A stretch of DNA of 5,255 nucleotides from Alistipes sp. (GTDB taxonomy: Bacteria > Bacteroidota > Bacteroidia > Bacteroidales > Rikenellaceae), in contig JAGBTW010000123.1 of assembly GCA_017631135.1 (NCBI GenBank), forward strand, positions 1 through 5,255. The letters are read 5' to 3'. The stretch's first letter is position 1; each line of letters opens with the position of its first letter. The position numbers were made by a program, and so were the translations under genes. The notes beneath the pieces were generated by a model. It worked only from the letters and a program-made list of their open reading frames with translations, was not told the DNA's origin and did not search any database. Of the stretch, positions 1-5,255 are shown piece by piece.

Positions 1-57
1 GTAGGCAACCTACGCGTGGAGGAGGATATTGTTGAAAACATGAAATTCGTTGACTAA
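1..57 (+). CDS. parE: DNA topoisomerase IV subunit B, C-terminal end (partial)
   Basis: Only the last 18 codons are present, reading VGNLRVEEDIVENMKFVD and ending in TAA at 55-57, with a second in-frame stop (TGA, 58-60) directly behind it. The peptide resembles the C-terminal end of Bacteroidota type IIA topoisomerase B subunits, where a short NLRVEED-like stretch follows the last helices; that likeness is from memory and the stretch is too short to prove. The stronger argument is context: it is fused translationally to a ParC-type A subunit gene, and parE-parC pairs are common. ParE would supply the ATPase and TOPRIM domains of the decatenating heterotetramer. A gyrB identity is possible but less likely, because the next gene is of the Bacteroidota ParC type. 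Confidence 0.7.
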   Translation, partial: VGNLRVEEDIVENMKFVD

Positions 58-59
58 TG
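55..59 (+). promoter_or_regulatory. TAATG stop/start overlap coupling parE to parC
   Basis: The last A of the parE TAA stop (55-57) is the first base of the parC ATG (57-59). No strong Shine-Dalgarno sequence is visible upstream; the leader is A-rich. This arrangement favours translational coupling by terminating ribosomes and would help keep the two topoisomerase subunits in equal amounts. The coupling itself is inferred. Confidence 0.75.
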
Positions 60-2054
60 AGCGAGGATAAAGAGATATTAGCGAGTGAGAGCGCGGTAGT
101 TGAGGCTGCGGAGGTCGAGACCGACGAGGTGGATGCTCCCAAGGGTAAGTATGGCGCATTGACCTCGGCAGAGGATGGTGTGCGTCGCCTCTCGGGTATG
201 TACAAAAATTGGTTCTTGGACTACGCTTCGTATGTTATCTTGGAGCGTGCCGTGCCCCACTTGGAGGATGGACTAAAGCCCGTTCAGCGTCGCATCTTGC
301 ACGCTATGAAATGTGTCGAGGATGGCCGCTACAACAAGGTTGCCAATGTCGTGGGTCAGGCTATGCAGTACCACCCCCATGGCGATGCCTCAATCAAGGA
401 TGCGTTGGTGCAGCTCGGACAGAAGGGCTTGCTTATCGATATGCAGGGTAACTGGGGTAACATCCTCACGGGTGATGAGGCTGCGGCAGCGCGATATATC
501 GAGGCACGATTGTCGAAGTTTGCGCTCGATGTGGTCTACAACAAGAAGACCACGGAGTGGATGTTGGCATACGACGGTCGCAAGGAGGAGCCCGTGACGC
601 TTCCCATTAAGTTTCCTTTGCTCTTGGCGCAGGGTGCTGACGGTATCGCTGTGGGCTTGGCATCGAAGATATTGCCCCACAACTTCGTGGAGCTCATCAA
701 CGCCTCTATCGCCTATTTGCGTGGCGAGGAGTTTGTGCTCTTGCCTGACTTCCAAACGGGTGGCATCATGGACGCAAGCAACTATAACGATGGCTTGCGT
801 GGTGGCGCTGTGAGGGTGCGCGCACGCATCTCGAAGATTGACAAGCGCACGCTCGCCATTACCGAGATACCCTACGGAACAACCTCCGAGTCGATAAAGG
901 AGTCTATCATCAAGGCAAACGATAAGGGCAAGATTAAGATTAAGAAGGTTGATGACAACACTGCCGAGAAGGTGGAGATTGTCATCCAGGTTGCGGCAGA
1001 CGAGTCTTCGGACAAGACCATCGATGCACTCTACGCCTTCACCGATTGCGAGGTCTCTATCTCGCCCAATGCGTGTGTCATTGTCGACAACAAGCCTGTG
1101 TTTATGGGCGTGAGCGAGATATTGCGCTACTCTACGGACCACACGAAGGCTCTTCTTGGCAAGGAGTTGCAGATTAAGCTCGACGAGCTTAACGAGGCAT
1201 GGCATGCCGCATCGTTGGAGCGCATCTTCATCGAGAACAAGCTCTATCAGCTCATCGAGGGATGCCGCACACGCGAGGCAGCGTACGAGGCAGTGGATAA
1301 GGGTCTCGAGCCCTTCAAGAAGCAGCTACGCAGAGAGGTGACCATCGAGGATGTTCAGCGCCTTACTGAATTGAAATTCATCCGCATCTCGCGCTACGAC
1401 AGCGAGAAGGCCGACAACGAGATAAAGCAGATCGAGAAGGACATCAAGCAGACGAAGCACGACCTCGACCACCTCACCGACTACGCTGTGGCATATTTCG
1501 AGCGCATCAGGAGTAAGTATGCCGAGGGCAAGGAGCGTCGCACCGAGATACGCGAGTTCGACACCATCGAGGCATGGAAGGTGGCATCGTCAAATGCAAA
1601 GCTCTATGTCGATAGGGCAGAGGGCTTCTTCGGCTTCGGCAAGAGCATGAAGGACTCGGAGTTTGTCTGCGACTGCTCGAACCTCGACGATGTTATCATC
1701 ATCCTCAAGGATGGTCGCTACAAGATTACGAAGATAACCGAAAAGGCATTCTTCGACAAGGGTATATATTATATAGGTATATACAAGCGTAACGACGAGC
1801 GCACGATATACAACATGCTCTATCGCGATGGCCGTGGTGGTGCAATCATGATGAAGCGCTGCGCCATAAAGTCTATTACGCGCGACAAGGAGTACGACCT
1901 CACAAAGGGTACGGCAAAGAGCGAGTTGCTCTACTTGTCAGTCAACCCCAATGGTGAGGCCGAGATTCTCAAAATATACTTGCGCCCCCGTGCACGCCTT
2001 AAGAAGTGTATTATCGACCTCGACCTCTCGACCCTCGCAATCAAGGGTCGCTAG
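57..2054 (+). CDS. parC: DNA topoisomerase IV subunit A, N-terminal piece ending at an in-frame TAG
   Basis: This is the breakage-reunion subunit of topoisomerase IV, which cuts and passes duplex DNA to unlink daughter chromosomes. After an acidic, variable N-tail (residues 1-35) comes the winged-helix/tower core. It holds the helix with HPHGDAS (106-112), the catalytic pair Arg146-Tyr147 in AAAARYIEARLS, and the conserved LPIKFPLLLAQG...GIAVGLA block (182-202). A charged, probably coiled-coil region (about 446-495) forms the dimer-gate arm. The propeller domain starts near residue 513. The frame then hits TAG at 2052-2054, although homologous sequence resumes immediately in the same frame. 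Bacteroidota ParC proteins are usually nearly 900 residues; the uninterrupted reading 57-2816 would give 919. The start at 57 is fixed by overlap with parE; Met48 is the next candidate but would remove the tail. The piece retains all catalytic residues but only about half of the propeller. It may be a pseudogene fragment, a real short subunit or an artefact. Confidence 0.95.
   Translation: MSEDKEILASESAVVEAAEVETDEVDAPKGKYGALTSAEDGVRRLSGMYKNWFLDYASYVILERAVPHLEDGLKPVQRRILHAMKCVEDGRYNKVANVVGQAMQYHPHGDASIKDALVQLGQKGLLIDMQGNWGNILTGDEAAAARYIEARLSKFALDVVYNKKTTEWMLAYDGRKEEPVTLPIKFPLLLAQGADGIAVGLASKILPHNFVELINASIAYLRGEEFVLLPDFQTGGIMDASNYNDGLRGGAVRVRARISKIDKRTLAITEIPYGTTSESIKESIIKANDKGKIKIKKVDDNTAEKVEIVIQVAADESSDKTIDALYAFTDCEVSISPNACVIVDNKPVFMGVSEILRYSTDHTKALLGKELQIKLDELNEAWHAASLERIFIENKLYQLIEGCRTREAAYEAVDKGLEPFKKQLRREVTIEDVQRLTELKFIRISRYDSEKADNEIKQIEKDIKQTKHDLDHLTDYAVAYFERIRSKYAEGKERRTEIREFDTIEAWKVASSNAKLYVDRAEGFFGFGKSMKDSEFVCDCSNLDDVIIILKDGRYKITKITEKAFFDKGIYYIGIYKRNDERTIYNMLYRDGRGGAIMMKRCAIKSITRDKEYDLTKGTAKSELLYLSVNPNGEAEILKIYLRPRARLKKCIIDLDLSTLAIKGR
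2052..2054 (+). other. parC: In-frame amber codon interrupting parC
   Basis: The codons around the break read AAG GGT CGC TAG AGC GTG GGT AAC. Both flanks are in the same frame (57, 2055 and 2816 are consistent), so this is a substitution rather than an indel. CAG, TCG and AAG are each one base away from TAG; Gln or Ser would fit the polar loop IKGR-x-SxGN that joins propeller blades in this family, but I cannot tell which was ancestral. No other stop occurs in the frame up to 2814. A low-quality base call is the simplest explanation; nonsense mutation, readthrough and a natural split are the alternatives. Confidence 0.9.
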
Positions 2055-2057
2055 AGC

Positions 2058-2816
2058 GTGGGTAACCTCGTTACGCGCTATCCCATCAACAAGATAGTGC
2101 TCAAGGAGCGTTGCGCCTCTACGCTTGGCGGTCAGAATATCTGGTACGACGAGGATGTGCGTCGCTTGAATACCGATGGCCGAGGCATGTTGCTCGGTGA
2201 GTTCAAGGGCGAGGACAAAATTGTTGTGTGGACAGCGAAGAACCAGTACTACATCACGGGCTTCGACGTGCAGCAGCACTTCCCCGATGACACCATTCGC
2301 GTGGAACGCTATGTTGCCTCGAGGGTATACTCCGTATGCTACTACGATGGCGAGCAGAACTACTACTATATGAAGCGCTTCCAGTTGGAGGAGGGCGACA
2401 AGACGCAGTTCTTCTTGGAGGAGGGTGCTCCCATGCGCTTCGAGAGTATGACCTACCGCAAGGGTGCTACGCTGGAGATTACGTTTGGTGGTCAGCACGA
2501 GCAGCGACCCACAGAGATGGTCGATGTCGACGAGTTCATTGCCGTAAAGAGCCATCGTGCCAAGGGTAAGCGCCTCACGACCTACGAGGTTGCTACGCTA
2601 CGCTTCATCGAGCCCGAGGAGCCCGAGGTGGCGGATGAGGATATGGAGGATGAGCCTCTGATGGATGACGAGGGCATGGATGGTGGCGTTGAGGATGATG
2701 CCATCGACATGGACGACATCATCGGCGAGGATATTACGGTAGACCCCAATGTGGACTATAACGAGCGTGCCGAGACAATAGAGATACTCGGTGGCTCACA
2801 GCTTAACTTGTTCTAA
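2058..2816 (+). CDS. parC: DNA topoisomerase IV subunit A, C-terminal propeller piece and acidic tail
   Basis: This is the remainder of the parC frame after the TAG. Residues 1-185 (numbered from GTG 2058) carry further blades of the DNA-wrapping propeller. They include STLGGQNIWYDEDVRRLN (21-38), a tyrosine-rich strand (NYYYMKRFQLE, 101-111), FGGQHEQRP (143-151) and VKSHRAKGKRLTTYEV (163-178), the latter resembling the basic GyrA-box-type loop of A subunits. Residues 186-246 are strongly acidic and low in complexity, hence probably disordered, and the protein ends in GSQLNLF. If expressed alone, the start could be GTG 2058, three bases after the TAG, by reinitiation, or ATG 2187 (residue 44), which would destroy the first blade. 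No good ribosome binding site precedes either. I think it is most likely the second half of one 919-codon gene. The end is secure: tandem TAA TAA at 2814-2819. Confidence 0.85.
   Translation: MGNLVTRYPINKIVLKERCASTLGGQNIWYDEDVRRLNTDGRGMLLGEFKGEDKIVVWTAKNQYYITGFDVQQHFPDDTIRVERYVASRVYSVCYYDGEQNYYYMKRFQLEEGDKTQFFLEEGAPMRFESMTYRKGATLEITFGGQHEQRPTEMVDVDEFIAVKSHRAKGKRLTTYEVATLRFIEPEEPEVADEDMEDEPLMDDEGMDGGVEDDAIDMDDIIGEDITVDPNVDYNERAETIEILGGSQLNLF
2799..2813 (+). other. parC: C-terminal QLNLF peptide, candidate sliding-clamp binding motif
   Basis: The last five codons before the parC stop encode Gln-Leu-Asn-Leu-Phe, after an acidic linker of about 60 residues. The pattern QLxLF is the well-known pentapeptide by which polymerases, MutS and other partners bind the beta clamp (DnaN), typically QL(S/D)LF at or near a flexible terminus. 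The match and terminal position are seen; clamp binding by this ParC is inferred. Confidence 0.45.
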
Positions 2817-2817
2817 T

Positions 2818-2823
2818 AAAGGA
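2818..2823 (+). promoter_or_regulatory. Possible ribosome binding site of aroK (AAAGGA)
   Basis: AAAGGA lies between the tandem parC stops and the aroK ATG at 2828, leaving only four bases of spacing. It is the clearest purine-rich Shine-Dalgarno-like stretch in the window. Bacteroidota often rely little on such sites, so its importance is uncertain. The overlapping ATG at 2823 is in another frame and gives no kinase. Confidence 0.4.
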
Positions 2824-2827
2824 TGTT

Positions 2828-3340
2828 ATGGTAATCTTCTTGGTGGGATATGCAGGCTCGGGTAAGAGCTCTTTGGGCAAGCGCCTTGCACGCCGCTTGG
2901 GTGTGCGCTTTGTCGATACGGATAAGCAGGTGGAGCTTCAAGAGGGTGCTTCGATTGCCGATATATTTCACTACGAGGGCGAGGAGTACTTCCGCATTGC
3001 GGAGCGCAGAGCTGTCGAGGCTCTTGCAAACGAGGCTGTCGACATGGTTGTGGCTACGGGTGGCGGACTCCCCACATGGCGCGATAATATGGAGTGGCTT
3101 GTGCGCTCGGGTATAACCATCTACCTGCGTCGCAGCCCCGAGCAGATACTCTCGCGCCTCACGGAGTATGGCAGGGAGAAGCGCCCCATGTTCAGGGGTA
3201 AGAGCGACGAGGAGTTGCTCGCCTTTATGCATGAGCAGATGGCTCTGCGCGAGCCTCACTATGCCAAGAGTCACATCGCTGTGGAGTGCACGACGATGAG
3301 TGACGACGAGGTTGTGGAGTATTTGGTTAATAGATTATAG
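2828..3340 (+). CDS. aroK: Shikimate kinase
   Basis: This cytosolic enzyme phosphorylates the 3-hydroxyl of shikimate with ATP, the fifth step of the chorismate pathway to aromatic amino acids and folate. The 170-residue length is typical. Visible motifs are the Walker A loop GYAGSGKSS (7-15), the shikimate-binding Asp32 in FVDTD (28-32), GEEYFR (51-56) with Arg56 as the second shikimate ligand, and ATGGG (76-80) as the Walker B-like glycine turn. They continue with the lid arginine Arg119 in EKRPMF and REPHYAK (141-147), whose Arg141 contacts substrate. All key residues are present, so it should be active. The start follows the parC stop by 11 bases, and the Walker loop six residues in leaves no room for a later start. 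It ends in a single TAG, with murI beginning three bases later in the same frame. aroL-type paralogues cannot be told apart by sequence alone, so aroK is the neutral name. Confidence 0.95.
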   Translation: MVIFLVGYAGSGKSSLGKRLARRLGVRFVDTDKQVELQEGASIADIFHYEGEEYFRIAERRAVEALANEAVDMVVATGGGLPTWRDNMEWLVRSGITIYLRRSPEQILSRLTEYGREKRPMFRGKSDEELLAFMHEQMALREPHYAKSHIAVECTTMSDDEVVEYLVNRL

Positions 3341-3346
3341 GCGATG
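3338..3346 (+). other. TAG GCG ATG junction between aroK and murI
   Basis: The aroK stop (3338-3340) and the murI start (3344-3346) are separated by one codon and lie in the same frame, with no backup stop. Reading TAG as sense would therefore fuse the two enzymes into one 436-codon protein. Shikimate kinase and glutamate racemase are complete on either side, so this TAG almost certainly terminates. The spacing suggests coupled translation. Confidence 0.8.
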
Positions 3347-4138
3347 AGTAGCAATGCACCCATAGGAGTCTACGACTCGGGATTTGGTGGCTTGTCGGTG
3401 TGGCGCGAGCTGCGCAGAATGCTTCCCCGCGAGTCGCTCATCTATCTTGGCGATGGCAAGAACTGCCCCTATGGTGGTAGACCTCGCGCAGAGATAGAGG
3501 GCTTCGCTATGTCGGCTGTTGAGCGCCTTGTTAATGAGGGTGTTAAGATGGTCGTTGTGGGGTGCAATACAGCCACTACGGCGGCTGTCGAGAGCTTGCG
3601 AGAGCGTTGGAGCGACATGCCCATCGTCGGTTTAGAGCCCGCGGTGAAGCCTGCGTGCCTCACTACGCAAAGTCGCAAGATTGCGGTGCTGGCAACGGCA
3701 CATAGCCTCTCGAGCGACATGTTCCTGGCTACGGCGGCGCGCTATGCCGAGGATGTCGAGGTCGTTAAGGTTGTTGGCGAGGGCTTCGTGGAGCTTGTGG
3801 AGCGCGATATGGAGCATAGTGCCGAGGCTGAACACCTTGTTCGCAAGGCGGTGGAGCCACTACTCGATAAGGGCATCGACAAGATTGTCCTTGGATGTAC
3901 GCACTATCCCTTCTTGCGCCCGCTTATCGAGCGCGTGGTTGAGGGGCGTGGCATAGATGTCATCGACTCGGGAGAGGCTGTCGCTCGCCGCGTGGCATGG
4001 CTTATCGATAGGTACGACATCGCTGCCGATAGGGATAACACTCCCACGATGCGATATATAACCTTTGCCGATGAGGCATACCGCAAGCGCCTCGAGCTTA
4101 AGGCTCAAAAAATCGTTGACGAGGACAAAGAGAGATAA
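3344..4138 (+). CDS. murI: Glutamate racemase
   Basis: This cofactor-independent racemase interconverts L- and D-glutamate in the cytosol, supplying the D-Glu that MurD adds to the peptidoglycan stem peptide. The 264-residue length is standard for the Asp/Glu racemase family. The N-terminal PIGVYDSGFGGLSV block (6-19) holds Asp11. YLGDGKNCPYGGR (34-46) follows. The two catalytic cysteines are Cys74 in VVGCNTATT and Cys185 in VLGCTHYPF, with His187 next to the latter. The order and spacing of these motifs are those of MurI, and nothing essential is missing. ATG 3344 puts the PIGV block six residues in, as in homologues. There is no clear Shine-Dalgarno sequence, so expression probably depends on coupling to aroK. 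An aspartate racemase would be the main alternative, but the CNTA and GCTHYP motifs together with the DSG start favour glutamate racemase. Confidence 0.95.
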   Translation: MSSNAPIGVYDSGFGGLSVWRELRRMLPRESLIYLGDGKNCPYGGRPRAEIEGFAMSAVERLVNEGVKMVVVGCNTATTAAVESLRERWSDMPIVGLEPAVKPACLTTQSRKIAVLATAHSLSSDMFLATAARYAEDVEVVKVVGEGFVELVERDMEHSAEAEHLVRKAVEPLLDKGIDKIVLGCTHYPFLRPLIERVVEGRGIDVIDSGEAVARRVAWLIDRYDIAADRDNTPTMRYITFADEAYRKRLELKAQKIVDEDKER

Positions 4139-4167
4139 AAGATTAAAGAATTCATAGATAACCATTT

Positions 4168-5255
4168 ATGGCAAGAGATAAGGTACAAAATAGCAGGAGT
4201 GACAAGAGCTCCAAGCAGGCGACAAACGAGAGTGGTGTGATGACCAACCTTGACAATGTGCGCCTTATGGCGGGCTTCATGTTTATGATTGTGGGTGCGT
4301 TCCTTGCGTGCTCCACCATATCGTATATCTTCTACTGGAAGCTCGATATGAGTGCGCTTATGGAGACCAACCCCCGCGTAGATGTGGTCTACAACAACAT
4401 CTGTGGTCCTATGGGTGCTCGCGTTGCGCAGGGCATCATGGGCGGTAGCTTCGGACTCTTTGCCCTTGTGTTGCCTATCTTTTTTACCATCCTTGGCTGG
4501 CGTCTCTTCCGCTTCAAGGAGGTGCGCTTGCACCGCTTGTTGCTTGTCTATGGCTTTGTGCTGGTGATGGGCTCGCTCACCCTTGCTGCAATATTTGGCA
4601 CAAGCTGGAGCCTCTTTGGCTCGGGCATGGGTGGTGGCTTCGGCTTGGCTTTGAGCGACTGGCTAACAAGCCATGTGGGCATCATAGGCAACTGGCTTAT
4701 CATCATTGCTGGCTGGATGGTTACGGGCATCATTATCAATCGCAACTTCTTACATATACTTGGTAATCATATCGTTGATGGCTATGCCAAGTTGGTCGAG
4801 AGGGTGTCGCCCATGCTTGCCGAGAAACTCCGTCGTAGGAGAGCGGAAAAGAGCGGTGATGTTGCAGAGGATGAGGTTGTAGATGATGCTTACGAGCGTG
4901 CCTATTCCGATGAGGAGTATGCTGTTGCGGAGAGCGTATCTGTGGCTGACGAGAGCGATATTTTTACTGTCGAGGAGCGCGACGATGTGGAGCGCGAAGA
5001 GATAGTTGCATCACCCGAAAACGAGGAGTTTGCTGTTGTGGATGACGCGGTAGAAAATGGTGATAATGAGGATGATAGCGAGACGGTAGAGTTTGATGAT
5101 GACGACCCCTTCTGTGTTATTCCTCGCGACCAGGATGTTACGGAGGATATGACTCCTCTGTCGCGTGAGGCTGCTGCCGAGGAACTCGGCATCGAGCCCG
5201 AGGCTATAGTTGAAGAGGGTGTTGAGGAGGATGGACTCATCGTAACCGTAACGCA
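4168..5255 (+). CDS. ftsK: DNA translocase FtsK, N-terminal part (runs off the window)
   Basis: This is an open frame of 362 codons with no stop before the window end. After a basic, polar cytoplasmic tail (1-30) come four predicted membrane segments at about 33-55, 88-111, 122-142 and 170-190. A periplasmic stretch (56-87) carries the NNICGPMGARVAQ pattern, and a glycine-rich loop (147-160) precedes TM4. This is the four-helix FtsK_4TM anchor that places the translocase at the septum. Arg/Lys-rich residues (211-218) follow the last helix, then a strongly acidic linker (about 219-362). The motor domains with Walker A and B and the DNA-reading gamma domain would lie beyond 5255. Identity rests on this topology and on the parC neighbourhood; FtsK and topoisomerase IV cooperate in terminus unlinking in other bacteria. 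The start at 4168 is 29 bases after murI; an in-frame Met25 is possible but would leave almost no N-tail. Confidence 0.9.
   Translation, partial: MARDKVQNSRSDKSSKQATNESGVMTNLDNVRLMAGFMFMIVGAFLACSTISYIFYWKLDMSALMETNPRVDVVYNNICGPMGARVAQGIMGGSFGLFALVLPIFFTILGWRLFRFKEVRLHRLLLVYGFVLVMGSLTLAAIFGTSWSLFGSGMGGGFGLALSDWLTSHVGIIGNWLIIIAGWMVTGIIINRNFLHILGNHIVDGYAKLVERVSPMLAEKLRRRRAEKSGDVAEDEVVDDAYERAYSDEEYAVAESVSVADESDIFTVEERDDVEREEIVASPENEEFAVVDDAVENGDNEDDSETVEFDDDDPFCVIPRDQDVTEDMTPLSREAAAEELGIEPEAIVEEGVEEDGLIVTVT

Noticed and set aside
390..1205. 271-codon open frame on the minus strand opposite parC
   Set aside because: It lies wholly antisense to the conserved catalytic core, its translation shows no recognisable domain, and the strong codon bias of parC readily leaves the opposite strand free of stops.
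1761..1783. TA-rich tract with GGTATATA repeated twice, 15 bases apart, inside parC
   Set aside because: It encodes an ordinary propeller strand rich in Ile and Tyr (residues 569-576) and lacks the TTTG element of Bacteroidota promoters.
2052..2054. Programmed TAG recoding (pyrrolysine or a TAG-to-Gln code)
   Set aside because: Another TAG in the window terminates aroK, no recoding element is evident to me after the codon, and topoisomerase IV is not a known pyrrolysine protein. Not formally excluded.
1938..2555. 205-codon minus-strand frame spanning the parC TAG
   Set aside because: I considered whether a real antisense gene explains the interruption. The plus strand keeps clear propeller homology on both sides, and the minus product is a featureless shadow.
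2813..3274. 153-codon minus-strand frame opposite aroK
   Set aside because: It mirrors a complete shikimate kinase gene and has no start signal or recognisable motif.
4139..4167. The 29-base murI-ftsK gap as a promoter or terminator
   Set aside because: It is AT-rich but shows no stem-loop with a T-run and no TAnnTTTG-type promoter element; it is probably just an untranslated spacer or ftsK leader.
4902..5240. Serine-rich minus-strand frame opposite ftsK
   Set aside because: Its serine richness is the mirror image of the GAG/GAT/GAC repeats that code for the acidic FtsK linker.

Overview
The window is an ordinary-looking, tightly packed housekeeping operon with all genes on the + strand. 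It most likely comes from a Bacteroidota genome of the order Bacteroidales. I infer this from the Bacteroidales style of the ParC sequence (HPHGDASI and RYIEARLS motifs, a long propeller domain ending in an acidic tail), from the weak or absent Shine-Dalgarno sequences, and from codon usage rich in GAG, CGC, TTG and ATA at a GC content of about half. A Rikenellaceae/Alistipes-like source is possible but is only a guess.

Layout: the last 18 codons of a topoisomerase IV B subunit gene (parE, 1-57) overlap by one base the start of the A subunit gene (parC, from 57). The parC reading frame runs to 2816 without any shift but is interrupted by one TAG at 2052-2054. This leaves a 665-residue N-terminal piece (57-2054) and a 252-codon C-terminal piece (2058-2816). 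Then come shikimate kinase (aroK, 2828-3340), glutamate racemase (murI, 3344-4138) and the 5' part of the DNA translocase gene ftsK (4168 to beyond the window end). The largest gap is 29 bases, and I see no RNA gene, mobile element, CRISPR array, convincing promoter or terminator.

The genes combine chromosome decatenation (ParE/ParC), terminus-proximal DNA pumping at the septum (FtsK), cell-wall precursor supply (MurI, D-glutamate) and aromatic precursor supply (AroK). That is a plausible growth and division cluster.

Two points deserve attention. The first is the in-frame amber codon in parC: it falls inside the beta-propeller rather than at a domain border, and the sequence after it remains family-like. 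It could be a sequencing error, a recent nonsense mutation, a readthrough site or a genuinely split subunit. A second TAG, between aroK and murI in the same frame, acts as a normal stop and argues against genome-wide TAG recoding. The second is the extreme C-terminus of the ParC reading frame, QLNLF at the end of an acidic and probably disordered tail. It matches the pentapeptide pattern of beta sliding-clamp binding motifs and suggests a topoisomerase IV-replisome tether. I see no clearly novel multi-gene system here.
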